Of a stretch of DNA of 64,000 nt, positions 24,841 to 35,728 are shown one piece after another. The position numbers and the translations under genes are program-made. The notes under the pieces were generated by a model. The model saw only the letters and a list, made by a program, of their open reading frames with translations. It was not told where the DNA came from and did no database searches. Position 1 is the first letter of the stretch, and every line of letters begins with the position of its first letter. Where the stretch lies: contig NC_070607.1 in the NCBI RefSeq assembly GCF_027172205.1, positions 2,738,001 through 2,802,000 of the forward strand, in the 5' to 3' direction. This stretch comes from Podarcis raffonei. Its lineage: Eukaryota > Chordata > Lepidosauria > Squamata > Lacertidae.

Positions 24841-26052
24841 GATAAAAATAAAGCGACTGACTGAATAAATAAATAAAATAGCTAACTAGGTTAACACAAT
24901 CCCTGGTATTCCTCAGCATTCAAAGCCCAGCCCCTAAGTTTTGGCACAACATATGCATTTCCCAAATAGTGATCCAACTGGGACAGGACAACTAAGTGGA
25001 CAGGACAACTATTTTTGCAGTAATATAAAGTTTTCATAATAGGCTCGGTTTTTAAGTACATTATCTATTCCCTTGAAAGGAAAAATACTTACCATCTCAG
25101 CTGGAGTCTGGAAGGGGGAAAGTTTATTTCCCGTCAAAATTGCTTTACTGAACATCCTGTTTCCATCTCTTTCCAATCCTCAAGTCAAAGCAGATGGGAT
25201 TTTCCACGAATATCATCTCTCAGTTATCCCACTTTTAAGAAGAGCAGGCATGTCTTCCAGCTCACACCCTTCAAGTACATGTGAGCAGGAAGCAAGAAAC
25301 TCCCTTGACAGTGTGTGGCTGATCTTTTGGGAAAGCTATGTTTACTGCGTGCACAGACACCAAATGTATCTGGCTTCTGGAATGTCATGAATGGGACAAC
25401 TCCTGGCCCTACTCTCGTCATGCACCTCAGTAGCAAACCTGGCTCAAAGTCAGGCTGCAGGGTTAAGCTGCAATTCCCTTCATCCTTTCCCTTGATCCTT
25501 CTTCAAAATGGTTACACTGGCCACCTTCCAGTCCTTGGATACAAAGACACATGCATATTTTTAGAAGATTGAGCAATTTCTGAGTTTGATACCAGCCAGT
25601 GTTAATTTTTAATTTGCTGATAATTTGCTAATCAGCATAATTTGTCTCAGTTCTTCAGAATATGCATATGCAATATGCTTCCTGCAATATGCTCCTCAAA
25701 TTAGTTTTTTGCATTGCTTCTTGTTAGGTTGCATTTTCTTTGCAAAGTTTGTTTCTTTTTGCTATCATTTGGGAAAGACTTCCATTTTCTTATGGAGGTT
25801 TTCTTGTATCCAAAAGCACCGCCAACTTCCAGAATCTGGTGATTGTTTTTTCACATTGTGCTGAGATGGAAAATAATGTCCTATCTTCAGGACTTGAACT
25901 TGGCTCCCATTCTTGAGATGATAAAATCAACTCATCCCTAATTGGAAAATGCATAGAGTCCCATGTCGAATTTTGTTTCGAGTCTTCCTAACCTCACAAC
26001 TCAATAGTACATCATCCATTAGCCCAAGCAAGAAGTCCTGAAGTAGTGTATG

Positions 26053-26778
26053 TGTCAGAGACCAGGCTGAGGAGTACTGCTCTGATGAGGAATGGTGTGA
26101 GCCTCTCCCTCCCCCTGCTCCTAAAGCTGCCCAGAAGCAGTGGAGCAGTATAGATTTGGAACAGTGGTTTGCAGAGGGGCATAGTTCTGAAGACAAAAGT
26201 TGGGGCGAACTGGGGGGTGAAGAAGAACTGGAAGAGAGAGAGCTAACAGACTCTCTCTCGCTGGAAACCGTCCAGCCTATCAGTCCAAGGTCACGTAGAG
26301 CAGAAAAGTTGGCTACACAAAAAGCACCGTGGTGTGGAAATGACTAGGGGGGAAGTGGGTGGAAACCTTAATTGGGAACACCTTCATTCCGAGAATGGCT
26401 GCTCTGTTCTTTTGCTGTGGTGATTAAAGACTCTTTAAATCAGGGGTCAGCAAACTTTTTCAGCAGGGGGCCGGTCCACTGTCCCTCAGACTTTGTGGGG
26501 GGCCGGACTATATTTTTTTGGGGGGGGGATGAACAAATTCCTATGCCCTACAAATAACCCAGAGATGCATTTTAAATAAAAGGACACCTTCTACTCATGT
26601 AAAAACATGCTGATTCATGGACCGTCCACGGGCTGGATTGAGAAGGAGATTGGGCCAGATCTGGCCCCCAGGCCTTAGTTTGCCTACCCATGCTTTAAAT
26701 GGTAAGCGACTCTTTTTGCTTTGTGCTGCTTATCCTAGGCTGAGGAGGAGGAGGAAGCAGTGTCCTCGAAGCCTGACA
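26053..26778. mobile_element. Solo LTR with a nested hAT MITE
   Basis: Fossil long terminal repeat with ends TGTCAG...CTGACA and a perfect 5-bp target duplication GTATG at 26048-26052 and 26779-26783. A hAT MITE sits inside it (26441-26692). No internal viral region is present, so this is a solo LTR left by recombination. A Ty3/gypsy or endogenous-retrovirus origin cannot be decided from the LTR alone. The perfect duplication suggests moderate age, and the LTR must be older than the MITE within it. Confidence 0.82.
26441..26692. mobile_element. hAT-type MITE (252 bp) nested in the solo LTR
   Basis: Perfect 8-bp target duplication CTTTAAAT at 26433-26440 and 26693-26700, the size typical of hAT. 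The termini CAGGGGTCAGCAAACT and (reverse complement of the right end) CATGGGTAGGCAAACT form terminal inverted repeats. There is no coding capacity. Confidence 0.9.
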
Positions 26779-26878
26779 GTATGATTTTTCTTAAGGCTGC
26801 AATTCAAGGATGTCTCTTTGTTCTACATCGTGCCACTTCACAGAATTTTTACAACAAAGAACTTCAGAAAGCACTTAC

Positions 26879-26930
26879 CAATAATCACTAGCAGGACACC
26901 AACAGCAACCAAAGCCACAATTACCTTCAT
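26879..26930 (-). CDS. VAMP4: VAMP4 exon encoding the transmembrane segment
   Basis: 52-bp exon; acceptor TTCTGCAG at 26938-26931 and donor ATTG|GTAAGT at 26878. It translates to MKVIVALVAVGVLLVII, which aligns with the human VAMP4 membrane anchor IKAIMALVAAILLLVII. It anchors the R-SNARE in trans-Golgi and endosomal membranes by its C-terminus. It ends in phase 1. About eight codons and a stop remain in a final exon, which I could not locate. Confidence 0.88.
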
Positions 26931-27265
26931 CTGCAGAAGGAAACACAAGCCAAGACATTACTTCCTTATTGCCTACAGAGACTTTTTTAAACCAAGGTAG
27001 TATGACTCCTTTCTTCACAATAATGGTGAAAGCTTGCAGAATCAGCTGAACAACTCAAAATGCCTCCAGTCATGTCTTCCATCCACATTTTCAAAATAAG
27101 GGCATAAAGTGGACACTGTAGCAGAGTGGGTAAAGAATCTGGAGGTCTCCGCATTCAGCCATGAAGCTCATCAAACTTTTTTACTGGAGTAAAAACACCA
27201 GTCTTCAGAGTGTGCACCCACACCCACACATGTCCCCATAGATACCAACCTACATTGATCTGATC

Positions 27266-27864
27266 CAGGCACGTCCAACTCCCAAGAAACTGTGATCTAC
27301 TCCCAGTATAAAAAAACTGGCAATGATCTACCCGTTGTCATTGGAGGGACGAGGATCTTGCGTGGTGTGGTGTGTGGAAGGTGGAGGCAAAGGGAGCCAC
27401 GCAGATCCCAATAATGCCTGCCTTCCCTCCTTCCCCCCCTGCCGCCACGAAGACCTGGTGGGCGACATTCTTTGCGCTTGCTGCCTGTTCTGACCTTCCC
27501 GGCGGCAGGACTCAGCGCGGCAGGGGCGGGCAGCGACATTCCTTGTGTTTGCTGCCTGGCCTCTTCCCAGCGGTGTCGGAGGAACCCAGCATCGGGACCT
27601 CCACTGCAGCAGTGAAGGCCGGGCTGAGCGGCAAGCGCAAGAAATGTCACCCAACCCTGCCTTCCCAGTGGCTGCGGAGGGATACAGCAGCGGGGCCACC
27701 GTTGCAGCAGTGAAGGCTGGGCCAGACGACATTCCTTGCGCTTGCCGCCCAGCCCAGCCTTCACTGCGGTGACATTCCTTGCCCACTTTATTTAATTCTG
27801 CAATCGACCAGGATCACTCTGGTGATCTACTGGTTGATCATGGTCGACCAGTTGAACATGTCTG
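27266..27864. mobile_element. hAT-type non-autonomous element with GC-rich core (599 bp)
   Basis: The termini CAGGCACGTCCAAC and the reverse complement of the right end, CAGACATGTTCAAC, form inverted repeats. The flanks ATCTGATC (27258-27265) and ATCTAATC (27865-27872) are an 8-bp duplication with one mismatch. The core (27390-27790) is GC-rich and contains several imperfect repeats around GACATTCCTTGCGCTTGC in both orientations. Frames here on both strands are by-products of the base composition. Confidence 0.75.
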
Positions 27865-28086
27865 ATCTAATCTGATTACTTTGGAAAAAGGGTGGAAGAA
27901 AGAATCTGGCCTCCTGTGGCAAACACAGCCCATTCTTAACTGCAGTGGGGGGGGGGGGAGTGTTAGCACTCAATTCCCAATATTGTGTATACACTTCATG
28001 TTCACACACGTTAACTCTGCCCTTGTGACCTTAATAGGTCTGCTTTTTGAAAAAGTCAACAAATTAATTCCTCTCTGGGACCTCAC

Positions 28087-28166
28087 CTTGCAGCCTCGCC
28101 ACCACATTTGCCGTCGGAGCTGTTTGGATCGGCTGCTAAAAGCTGTTGCATTGTCAGATAAGCTCT
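28087..28166 (-). CDS. VAMP4: VAMP4 exon encoding the end of the SNARE motif
   Basis: 80-bp exon; acceptor CACAG at 28171-28167 and donor TGCAAG|GTGAGG at 28086. Joined to the previous exon (TCA G|AG) it gives ESLSDNATAFSSRSKQLRRQ then MWWRGCK. This is nearly identical to human VAMP4, with Ser for Asn in FSSRS. It holds the membrane-proximal half of the R-SNARE helix and the Trp-Trp juxtamembrane segment. It is the strongest single piece of evidence that this gene is VAMP4. Confidence 0.97.
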
Positions 28167-28191
28167 CTGTGCCAGAAAGAGAACATTTATT

Positions 28192-28415
28192 TTTTATTAT
28201 TCATCACATTTATATCCCGCCTTTTCCTCCAAGAAGCTCAACGATGTCCCCCTCCTCACCTAATCCCTTTGACAACCCTGTGAGGCAGGTTAGGCTGAGA
28301 GGCAGTGAGTGGCCCAAGGTTACCCAGTGAGCTTAATGGCCAAGTGGAGATTTGATCCCTTCTGTCTCCCAGATCCTAGTCCAACACTCTAACCACAACG
28401 CGACACTGGCTCCCT
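28192..28415 (-). mobile_element. MIR-like tRNA-derived SINE
   Basis: On the plus strand it reads ATCCCGCCTTTTCCTCC, then AACCCTGTGAGGCAGGTTAGGC, GGCCCAAGGTTACCCAGTGAG, GATTTGATCCC and TCCAACACTCTAACCAC. This is a SINE in reverse, with the tRNA-like head at the right. A second copy is at 47036-47252 and a partial one at 57306-57428. Confidence 0.75.
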
Positions 28416-30561
28416 CATGAACTGAACCTGCTGCAATACAAGTGAGAAAGCTTTCCATCCTAGCATGCATGTCTGTATTTATACATGCAAGCATATGCAA
28501 AGAGGTAATGATCAGGTATTCTTGCAGAGGTACAGTGAATTCCATGTGATTTGTTTCTAAAAGAAGAACATTAGGAATGCAGCCAACATTGTGGTTCATA
28601 CAAATTGATTTAAGACTCCCCTTCCACCCACATAATTACTTAAGTTTTCTAACTGTGTTTGGAAATTGTAATACAATCTGTTCATTAAGAAATGAGCCCG
28701 TGCTGTGCAGGAAGAAGCAAACATAAAAGTGGCAGAAGTACAAATGATACAAGTTATCTCGCCTACTGCACTCTGCTACGAAGGGACAGGAAATGGTCCT
28801 CTGATGTAAATCCAAGCCAGGATATGCAAGCCTATCTCTCTGCATAACTAGGCAGATTCTGATCACACAAGAGGGCCTGTGTACAGGACCTGCCTCTTTA
28901 TCTTCTCCATGCATGCAATGGCAAAGACTCAGTTAACAAGAGTAAGCAATGGGATGAAAAAAGGCTGGGAACATCATTCAAGTGACATAATGTACATCCT
29001 CATGGGCGGGGGGGCTCTGCCTATAGACCACATCTACCACATCATTAAGACAGTAACATTTTGAGGTAAAAATGACAGCAGCGCTTGGGAACTTTCAAAA
29101 CATTCGTAAAGGGCAGTCAAGTAGTTTGCTATTAAGATTTAAACCACACACTGGGTGAGTTAAGATGCAATGGTAAACTAGTTTGGCTTACAAGGCTATT
29201 TTTCCCAAACTACTTCCACATGCCTCCTACCTAATGTAATATGAAATATCAGGTGTGGGACAAGTTAGGACTGCAGAGGTCAAAATGAGAGAGCAATTGT
29301 TCATTTGCAAGCAGGGCTCACCAGCAGCAAGAACCGTTAAAGGTGCACTATCATCACCTATCAACTGTTTGGTGTTAAAAGTGCACCTTCAAAGGCACTA
29401 GCATTCAGTGAAAAGCCATTTGATAAGCACTGACAGCAGGCCCCTTTGAACTTATCACCCAATGGCAAAATGGCCCATGGGTGGGAGCGAAAGGCTGGGA
29501 TTTAGTTTGCCAGCTGGAAAAGTTTCCTCACCCATCACTTAATGCCATGTGAATGTGCTTTGGGCTCATGTACTCCCCAGTGGAGCCATGAGGAGAGCCA
29601 AAACCTTTTAAAACTAACCAGGGTTCTGTGTTTTATCTGAACGGGGAAACTGGTTAGATTAAAATTATAGTCAGTGAACAAGCCAGGATAATAAACTATA
29701 GTTCAATCCTGGCTTGTCTGGACTAAGCTTTCCTGAGTTTGTTAGTAACAAGGAACTCTGGTTATTATAAAAGCAGAAGCTTTTGATTTCCATCTCATGG
29801 CTGTGCCAGAGAACAGTGGTCTGGGAATGAACAAGATTGAAACTTATTTATGTTACATCTAAAAAGGACTATTGCATTAGTAAGTAAATATATATATTGT
29901 GACTGTATGTACATACAAAAGAGACTAAATTCAATATTAGGAATACAATTATAAAGACTAAGGAAAAGGGATGTACCTATTTTGTACAATTAATTATTCT
30001 AAGATTGAATGGTTTAGAAATATTTTTGGTAAGGATGGATTCTGTATGCAGGACAGCAAGAACTTTTTAAATCTCTAGTTGCCAGAACATTTTAGGAGTC
30101 TGTTTCAGGTTTGTGTTCTAGGCAGGGGATGCCAATGTGGTGCCCACAGGCACAATGAGACCCTTGATATCCTTCCCTGGCACCAACAAAGCACCTGAGT
30201 CACACACAAACCGTCATGAAGTGGCTGCTACCTTCTCCCTTGCAGAGCAGATAGCAGGTCTCTCCCCCTTCTTTTCAAGGGTCAGATTAATTCTACTCGA
30301 TCCAACGTTTTCTCAGATCCCTGGAAAAAGTGCAGCATGTATGCATACTCTTTCTCTCTTCTCTTAAGAGGAATTGGCACCCACAGCACTCCCTCAAAAA
30401 TCCAAAATGTTAGGCAACTCCTGGCATAGGGAGGAAAGCAAACACTCATATGTTTGGGATATTCTCAGACTATGCACAGAGCTCACAACACACTGGATTT
30501 AGTACTCTTGAGGACTCTCTTCTGAGGCTGCAAGGGGGAAAAGAGGCCCAACTATTCCTAC
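28416..30561 (-). other. VAMP4 intron
   Basis: Intron sequence with no recognised exon. A possible decayed hAT remnant lies at 30123-30424, starting CAGGGGATGCCAATGTGG, with CAACTCCTG at its right end. Confidence 0.5.
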
Positions 30562-30662
30562 CTGACTTATCCTGCAAGTCATCTAGTCGTTCTCCCCTTT
30601 CTATCACCTTGGTGATGTTTTCTTGCATGACATCAATAACTTCATCAACCTGGTTTTGGACA
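30562..30662 (-). CDS. VAMP4: VAMP4 exon encoding the SNARE core
   Basis: 101-bp exon; acceptor TTTTCCAG at 30670-30663 and donor GTCAG|GTAGGA at 30561. It encodes VQNQVDEVIDVMQENITKVI then ERGERLDDLQDKS, matching human except Asp for Glu in LDDL. The Arg of the ionic zero layer (VIERGE) is kept, which classes it as an R-SNARE. In mammals it pairs with syntaxin 6/16 and Vti1a for endosome-to-TGN fusion. Confidence 0.97.
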
Positions 30663-32227
30663 CTGGAAAACAGAGCAGGGTGTGGAGGAAGAATCATATT
30701 ACCCAATGATTTGTCACGAGTGGCAGCAAATGCAGTTGATTATTAGATTCAAATGCAAAGAAGCATATGTAAAGATTTTGAATGGGCTTTAAAAATTATG
30801 ATTTTCATAAGAATGAAGTGTTCATGTATGGTTTTCCAAATATTTTTTTCAAGAACTGGGTTGCCCAAGGCTACCCAGGAAGTAATGGCTAAGGCAAGAC
30901 TTGAATTGACAGTAGCAGTCTTATGCATGCAAACTTTACATCTCAATTAATTGACTGTGAAACTTCTAAGTAAACATGAATAGAGCATACATCAAAATAT
31001 TGGTCTCAAAACCCAAAGTACACTAATTGGCTGTCATTTTTATACCACATTTATATCCTCACAGACTTTATAACATGGCTTTGGGTCATACTGCATTCTG
31101 AATTTAAGAGTTACTGGAAGCTCTACCACACTGAAGAATTCCAGAAAAATTGCAACACAATTTTAAATGAAAACTTGAGAAAGTTGTGGCGTCAAAGTCA
31201 TTGAGAACACACACACACTCCACCCCACCCCACCCCCCGCTTTGCATTCATACCCACCTAGTACATGAAGAACAGGCAGCTTTCAAACAAAATGAGACAC
31301 AGAATTGAGGGAAATGGATGTATTCCTACCAGTCACACTCTGTGTGTGTGTCTAAAACATTTTTAAAAATACCAATTAAAAAATGAAACTAGCAAACAAG
31401 TTATTAAAACATTTAAAATTTAAAATGAAAGCAATAATGTTAAAAATGCTTTACTTGCTAAAATTACATGCCTGGGTAGGCTGTGCTGGAACAAAAACAT
31501 TTTAGCAGGTGTCCAAAACAAGTCAAGGAGAAAGGAGAGTGACCAGGAGGAAAAGTCTTTTGAAGGAAAGAGAAACAGGTAAAGGGAGGAAAGTGACCAG
31601 GGAGAGAAGGGCAGAATGTGTATCTTGCACTTCCTAATTTCCTTCTTCGTTTGAGATAAGGGGGGGGGAGGTCTTTCTTTTGTTTCCCACTCTCTCAGAA
31701 AGCTTGGGGCCCTGACTTCCAATCTAAACTTCAGTTCATGCCTTATTCTAATCCTGGAAACCCCACACACTACCAGATTTTTCTCCAATACAAACAGCTC
31801 TTTAATAAGAGTAGCCTTTTAAAGAGAAGCCAAAGCAATCTCAGTTTTTCAGCTAATTACATACCAAAGGTTTAGCTAGAAAAGGGAAGGGAAGGGAAAT
31901 TTCTATGATTTTTTTTGGGAGTGGGTGTTGTTTTTGTTATCTGCCCTAAGCTAGGGACTGGCTGTGCAGTCTAAATAACATGAAGTAACAGTAATGAGGC
32001 AATGACAGCCTTGACTTGCATATAGCTCTCAAAAGGTGTTCCGTCAAACATTTAGCCATCATGAGTAAGTAGAGGAAATAAAGGGAATGATAATACCGAC
32101 CTAATTTACAGGGGTGTTGGAAAGATTATATGCTTTGAACCTACTTGCATCTTGGGGAGTTAAGAAGGTCCACTCCCCTTGCTCTTTCTTACTTCTTCCC
32201 TCCCCACTCCTTTTTTCCTTCTGTAAA

Positions 32228-32520
32228 GGTGCTCATCTCACTTTATTGGCCGAGGGAGCTGGCGTACAGCTTCCAGGTCATGTGGCCAGCATGACTAAGC
32301 CGCTTCTGGCGAACCAAAGCAGCGCACGGAAACGCCGTTTACCTTCCCGATGGAGTGGTACCTATTTATCTCCTTGCACTTGACGTGCTTTTGAACTGTT
32401 AGGTTGGCAGGAGCAGGGACCGAGCAACGGGAGCTCACCCCGTCGCAGGGATCTGAACCACCTACCTCCTGATCGGCAAGTCCTAGGCTCTGTGGTTTAA
32501 CCCACAGCGCCACCCTTGTG
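32228..32520 (-). mobile_element. Sauria-type SINE copy 1
   Basis: On the minus strand it begins GGGTGGCGCTGTGGGTTAAACC, with a tRNA-like head and a degenerate B box (GGTTCAGATCC), then TGAGCTCCCGTTGCTCGGTCC and ATAAATAGGTACC. It ends CCAATAAAGTGAGATGAGCAC. The same sequence recurs at 55965-56313. The structure fits the lizard Sauria SINE family. Confidence 0.85.
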
Positions 32521-32595
32521 TACCATGTCTCAAGTTGTAACCCACTCATTATTATGAAGTCTACAGCTTCTGCAGTGCTTAGGCAGAAGGCAGCA

Positions 32596-32738
32596 TCAGG
32601 GATGTGGAACTTGTGGCCCTTCCAGATGTTGTTGGACTCAAATTCCCATCAGCCCCAGCCAGTGTGGCTGGAGGTCAGGGACAAGGGGTCCTGCGGACCA
32701 ACAGCACCTAGAGGACCACAGGTTCCCAATTCCTGCAA
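32596..32738. mobile_element. Probable hAT MITE fragment
   Basis: The start CAGGGATGTGGAACTTGTGG and the reverse complement of the right end, CAGGAATTGGGAACCTGTGG, are imperfect inverted repeats. The internal CCAGATGTTGTTGGACTC is shared with the palindromic MITEs at 35.7 and 39.5 kb. Target duplication unclear. Confidence 0.45.
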
Positions 32739-32748
32739 TACAGAAATG

Positions 32749-32896
32749 CTAGTTGTATTCTTATATGCCCTATTAAATGATGACCTAGTTTTCCTCATGG
32801 AGATGGTCAACCTATAGATCATCTAGTTGTATTCTTATATGCCCTATTAAATGATGACCTAGTTTTCCTCATGGAGATGGTCAACCTATAGATCAT
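32749..32896. repeat. Perfect 74-bp tandem duplication
   Basis: Two exactly identical 74-bp units, 32749-32822 and 32823-32896, each starting CTAGTTGTATTCTTATATGC and ending TATAGATCAT. The lack of any difference means the duplication is very recent, polymorphic or an assembly artefact. Confidence 0.97.
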
Positions 32897-33615
32897 CCAG
32901 ATTCACTTCAGACTGCAGGTAGAAGCTCACATGATAGAATGTTCCTCCTTTAAAAAAAACCCCAACAACCTGGGCATGCCTAGCTTAGCCTTAATATGTT
33001 AAGTTTACTATGAGCAGGGGTTTTGAAAAACATTTTTTAAGGAAGTGGTTTGGCATAGTTTATCACTCTTGTGGCAACTAGGCCAAAATGTGCCACTGTT
33101 TAGGGTTGCAGCATTCCAAGTGACTTCATTTCAGTGGAAGCCAAATTGCAAAGCCATTTATCCTCTCACCCCCAGCAGTGATTAGACCAAACAAAGGAAA
33201 TGGATGTACACCCTGTTAATTAAGATTACAATTAATCTCCAGTGCCCCAATTACACTAAAGTTGTTATGACAGGCTGTCAAGCCTTAAGTTGGAAGATTG
33301 GGGAAAGAGCCTGGGAGGTTGCAGGGCAGTGGGAGGAGAAATACAGGTCTGGGGCAGTCGTCCGCTTTGATCCTTGTCCTTCAACAGCTATGTACATGGA
33401 GCACATGTCAAGAAGTCATTTCCTTTGCCTTGTCTGAGGACTACTGTGGGCATGGGGCTAAGATGGAAACAAAGAAGTTATTGTGGTTTTGCAGTCTTGA
33501 TGTGATGGACAATCCTCACTTCCTGCTCTTGTTACACTTGTAGCCACTCTTCCTCTAAAGTCGCGTTTCCGAACCTTTTTCTGACCTTGTTTCCTCCTTC
33601 ACCACTGTCACCGAA

Positions 33616-34017
33616 ATGGCGGGTCTGTTTGTGTTCTTGGGAGGAGCGTCCCGGGCAGGCTTGGCTTTGGCGTGGGGCGCCGCAGCTCTCCCCTTCCTGC
33701 GACCCGCCTTTGGGAGAAGCTACGGCACGGGGACATCCCCGACCAGCGAGAAAGTGACGCACACGGGACAGGTTTTTGAGGAAACTAACTACAGGCGGGC
33801 TCGGTTTTCTGGTCGACAGAAAGAGGTGAATGAAAGCTTTGCAATCGATTTGATCGCTCAGCAGCCTGTGAGTGAAGTTGAAACCAGAGTGATATCCTGC
33901 GATGGTGGCAGCGGAGCTCTGGGACACCCTAAAGTGTATATAAACTTGGACAAAGATACAAAAACGGGAACATGTGGCTACTGTGGACTCCAGTTTAAGC
34001 AGCAGCACCATCACTGA
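33616..34017 (+). CDS. NDUFS6: Intact intronless NDUFS6-like retrocopy (complex I subunit S6)
   Basis: A 133-residue frame covering a whole NDUFS6, the 13-kDa zinc-binding subunit of mitochondrial complex I that acts late in assembly of the N-module. Residues 1-38 are an Arg/Ala/Gly-rich presequence. From residue 42 the match to human is close: [20 protein letters not shown], then [55 protein letters not shown] and [14 protein letters not shown]. All four zinc ligands are present (Cys of ISC, His of GHP, both Cys of CGYC). Human NDUFS6 has introns and this frame has none, so it is a processed copy, antisense inside a VAMP4 intron. There is no stop or frameshift. I see no poly(A) tail or target duplication, so it is not very young; an open frame at that age suggests it may be functional. 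Confidence 0.9.
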   Translation: MAGLFVFLGGASRAGLALAWGAAALPFLRPAFGRSYGTGTSPTSEKVTHTGQVFEETNYRRARFSGRQKEVNESFAIDLIAQQPVSEVETRVISCDGGSGALGHPKVYINLDKDTKTGTCGYCGLQFKQQHHH

Positions 34018-34112
34018 AAATTGTCTTCAGTTCCATCCTAAGCACAAACAAACTAATTAGAGAGTCTCACAAAGACTCTCCAAAACACTGCAAGGAAAAG
34101 ATGTAGACAATA

Positions 34113-34360
34113 CAGTGGTACCTTGGTTTACAACCATAATCTATTCTGGAGGACCGTTTGTAAACTGAAACAGGTTGTAACCCAAGGCACGCTTTCGCCA
34201 ATGGGGCCTCCCAAATTTTTTTTGTTCATAATAAAAATTAAAAAAAGAGGGTTGTAATCCAAAAGAAAGTTTGCAAACCGGGACATACACTTCCAGGTTT
34301 GACATGTTTGTAATCCAAAACGTATGCAAACCAGGCTGTTTGTAAACCAAGGTACCACTG
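34113..34360. mobile_element. Tigger/Tc-like MITE 1 (248 bp)
   Basis: Terminal inverted repeats CAGTGGTACCTTGGTTTACAA and its complement at the right end, flanked by TA on both sides. No coding capacity. Confidence 0.85.
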
Positions 34361-34469
34361 TACAAAAAAAACCCCTCCTTTGGGACACAAGGAAAGCAGT
34401 CACCAGAGGAGCTTGCATAAAAGAGAAAGCATCCCTTAAAAAATAAACCTCCTCAAAAATTAGCAAACA

Positions 34470-34990
34470 TCACAGCACTCTCATCACACTACAAACAAAC
34501 AGGAACTGAAAAACTCCTTAAACTTATAGAACAAACAAGGAAGGAACTAGACTCACTAGAAATCAACAAAACAATGATCAACATTCTATACTCAAAACAA
34601 TGCTTCTACAAGTACAGGAAAAAATCAGTCAAAACAAGAATAAACTGCATCACCGAAAAAGACGGCAACATAATCTTCTCCAAAGAAATAACCTCAGAAT
34701 TTGTTGAATTTTACACTGACCTATACACCTCCTGCAACCCACCTGAACAGGAAATCAGAAAATTCCTAGGTGGACTGACCTTTCCAACCTTAACTGATGA
34801 GGAACAGGAATTCCTGGACAGTCCTATCACCCTGGAGGAAATAGATACGCTCCTCAAAAACCTGAAACCACTAAAAGCCCAGACAGCTTTGCAGCAGAAT
34901 TCTATAAGAAATTCAAGGAATCCCTAATGACGCCTATTCAACAACATCATAAAAACAGGCCCCATTCCTAAAACCTGGATCTCCTCCAAG
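34470..34990 (+). mobile_element. L1-clade LINE fragment (reverse-transcriptase N-terminal part)
   Basis: The frame 34574-34927 has FSKEITSEFVEFYTDLYTS, then LDSPITLEEIDTLLKNLKP, the region just before RT domain 1 in L1-clade ORF2 proteins. After a frameshift near 34875 the expected FAAEFYKKFKESL can be read in another frame. It differs from L1 copies A and B and may be a separate lineage (for example Tx1-like). Cut off by the MITE at 35001. Confidence 0.7.
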
Positions 34991-35000
34991 ATAGTCTCTA

Positions 35001-35230
35001 CAGTGGTAACTTGGTTTAAGAACAGTCCTGTTTAAGAACGATTCAGTTTACGAACTCCGCAAAACCGGAAATAGTGTCCCAGTTTGAGAACCTTACCTCA
35101 GTCTAAGAACGGAATCTGAATGGCGGAAGGGCACCAGCGGCAGGAAGCCTCGTTAGCGCCTCGGTTTAAGAATGGTTTCGGTTTAAGAACAGACTTCCGG
35201 AATGGATTAAGTTCGTAAACCAAGGTACCC
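35001..35230. mobile_element. Tigger/Tc-like MITE 2
   Basis: Left end CAGTGGTAACTTGGTTTAAG after TA; right end GTTCGTAAACCAAGGTACC, with the last few bases of the inverted repeat missing. The body repeats TTTAAGAAC blocks. Confidence 0.78.
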
Positions 35231-35728
35231 AAACCGCTCAAAGAAAGCAAGTGGCCCTGGCTGCCTAAATAAAACACTATAGTCCCACAAACCCTTACCT
35301 GGGAGTAAGGCCCACTGAACTCAGTGCGGCTTTTTTCTGAGTGGACAGTTATTTACTAGATGCAAGTCAGCAGCACCAGATGACTCTGCCCGGCCCAGCA
35401 GTGGTGGCAGCAACAAGCAGCTCTGGCTTGCCCAGCCCTACCCATTGCCACCGCACTTACCTGACCTGGGGGTTCCGGATAGCAGGCTCTACTGGTCAAA
35501 GCAGGAGCCTCAACAAACCCTCTCCCATCGGAAACAAACCAGGACTGCTCCAAGTAAATGCCAGTGGCAAAAAGGAGTGATTGGCCAAGCGGATAGCCAG
35601 CCAATCAGGATTTTTTTTAATGATTTTTTTTCTTCACTTCTCACTTCCCTCTCATTTACGCATTTTGGAATATGCGGGGTGGGGGCCAGGGGGCATGTGG
35701 CCCCTGGTTGGGGAACATTGCTCTAAAG

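Larger units (their letters stand above)
19061..26052. other. MYOC-VAMP4 intergenic region and probable VAMP4 3' region
   Basis: Mostly unique or unrecognised sequence with the SINE at 19893-20070 and L2 pieces at 21340-21655 and 24035-24840. A (CACT)n tract lies at 19620-19655. On the minus strand AATAAA at about 19516-19511 is a possible VAMP4 poly(A) signal. The last VAMP4 exon (about 8 codons, ending roughly MKYRT in human) should lie somewhere here, but I found no match by eye. Confidence 0.5.
30663..33540 (-). other. VAMP4 large intron, left part
   Basis: No exon recognised. A CA/CCCCA-rich tract lies near 31205-31240. A Sauria-type SINE, a hAT-like fragment and a 74-bp tandem duplication are listed separately. 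Confidence 0.6.

Noticed and set aside
27297-27786. Overlapping 110-155-codon frames on both strands
   Set aside because: They fall inside the GC-rich core of a hAT element; no conserved motif.
32228-32520. tRNA gene from the B-box-like sequence
   Set aside because: It is the head of a Sauria-type SINE; no cloverleaf or acceptor stem closes.
33532-34014. 160-codon minus-strand frame opposite the NDUFS6 copy
   Set aside because: It is the antisense shadow of a conserved protein frame.
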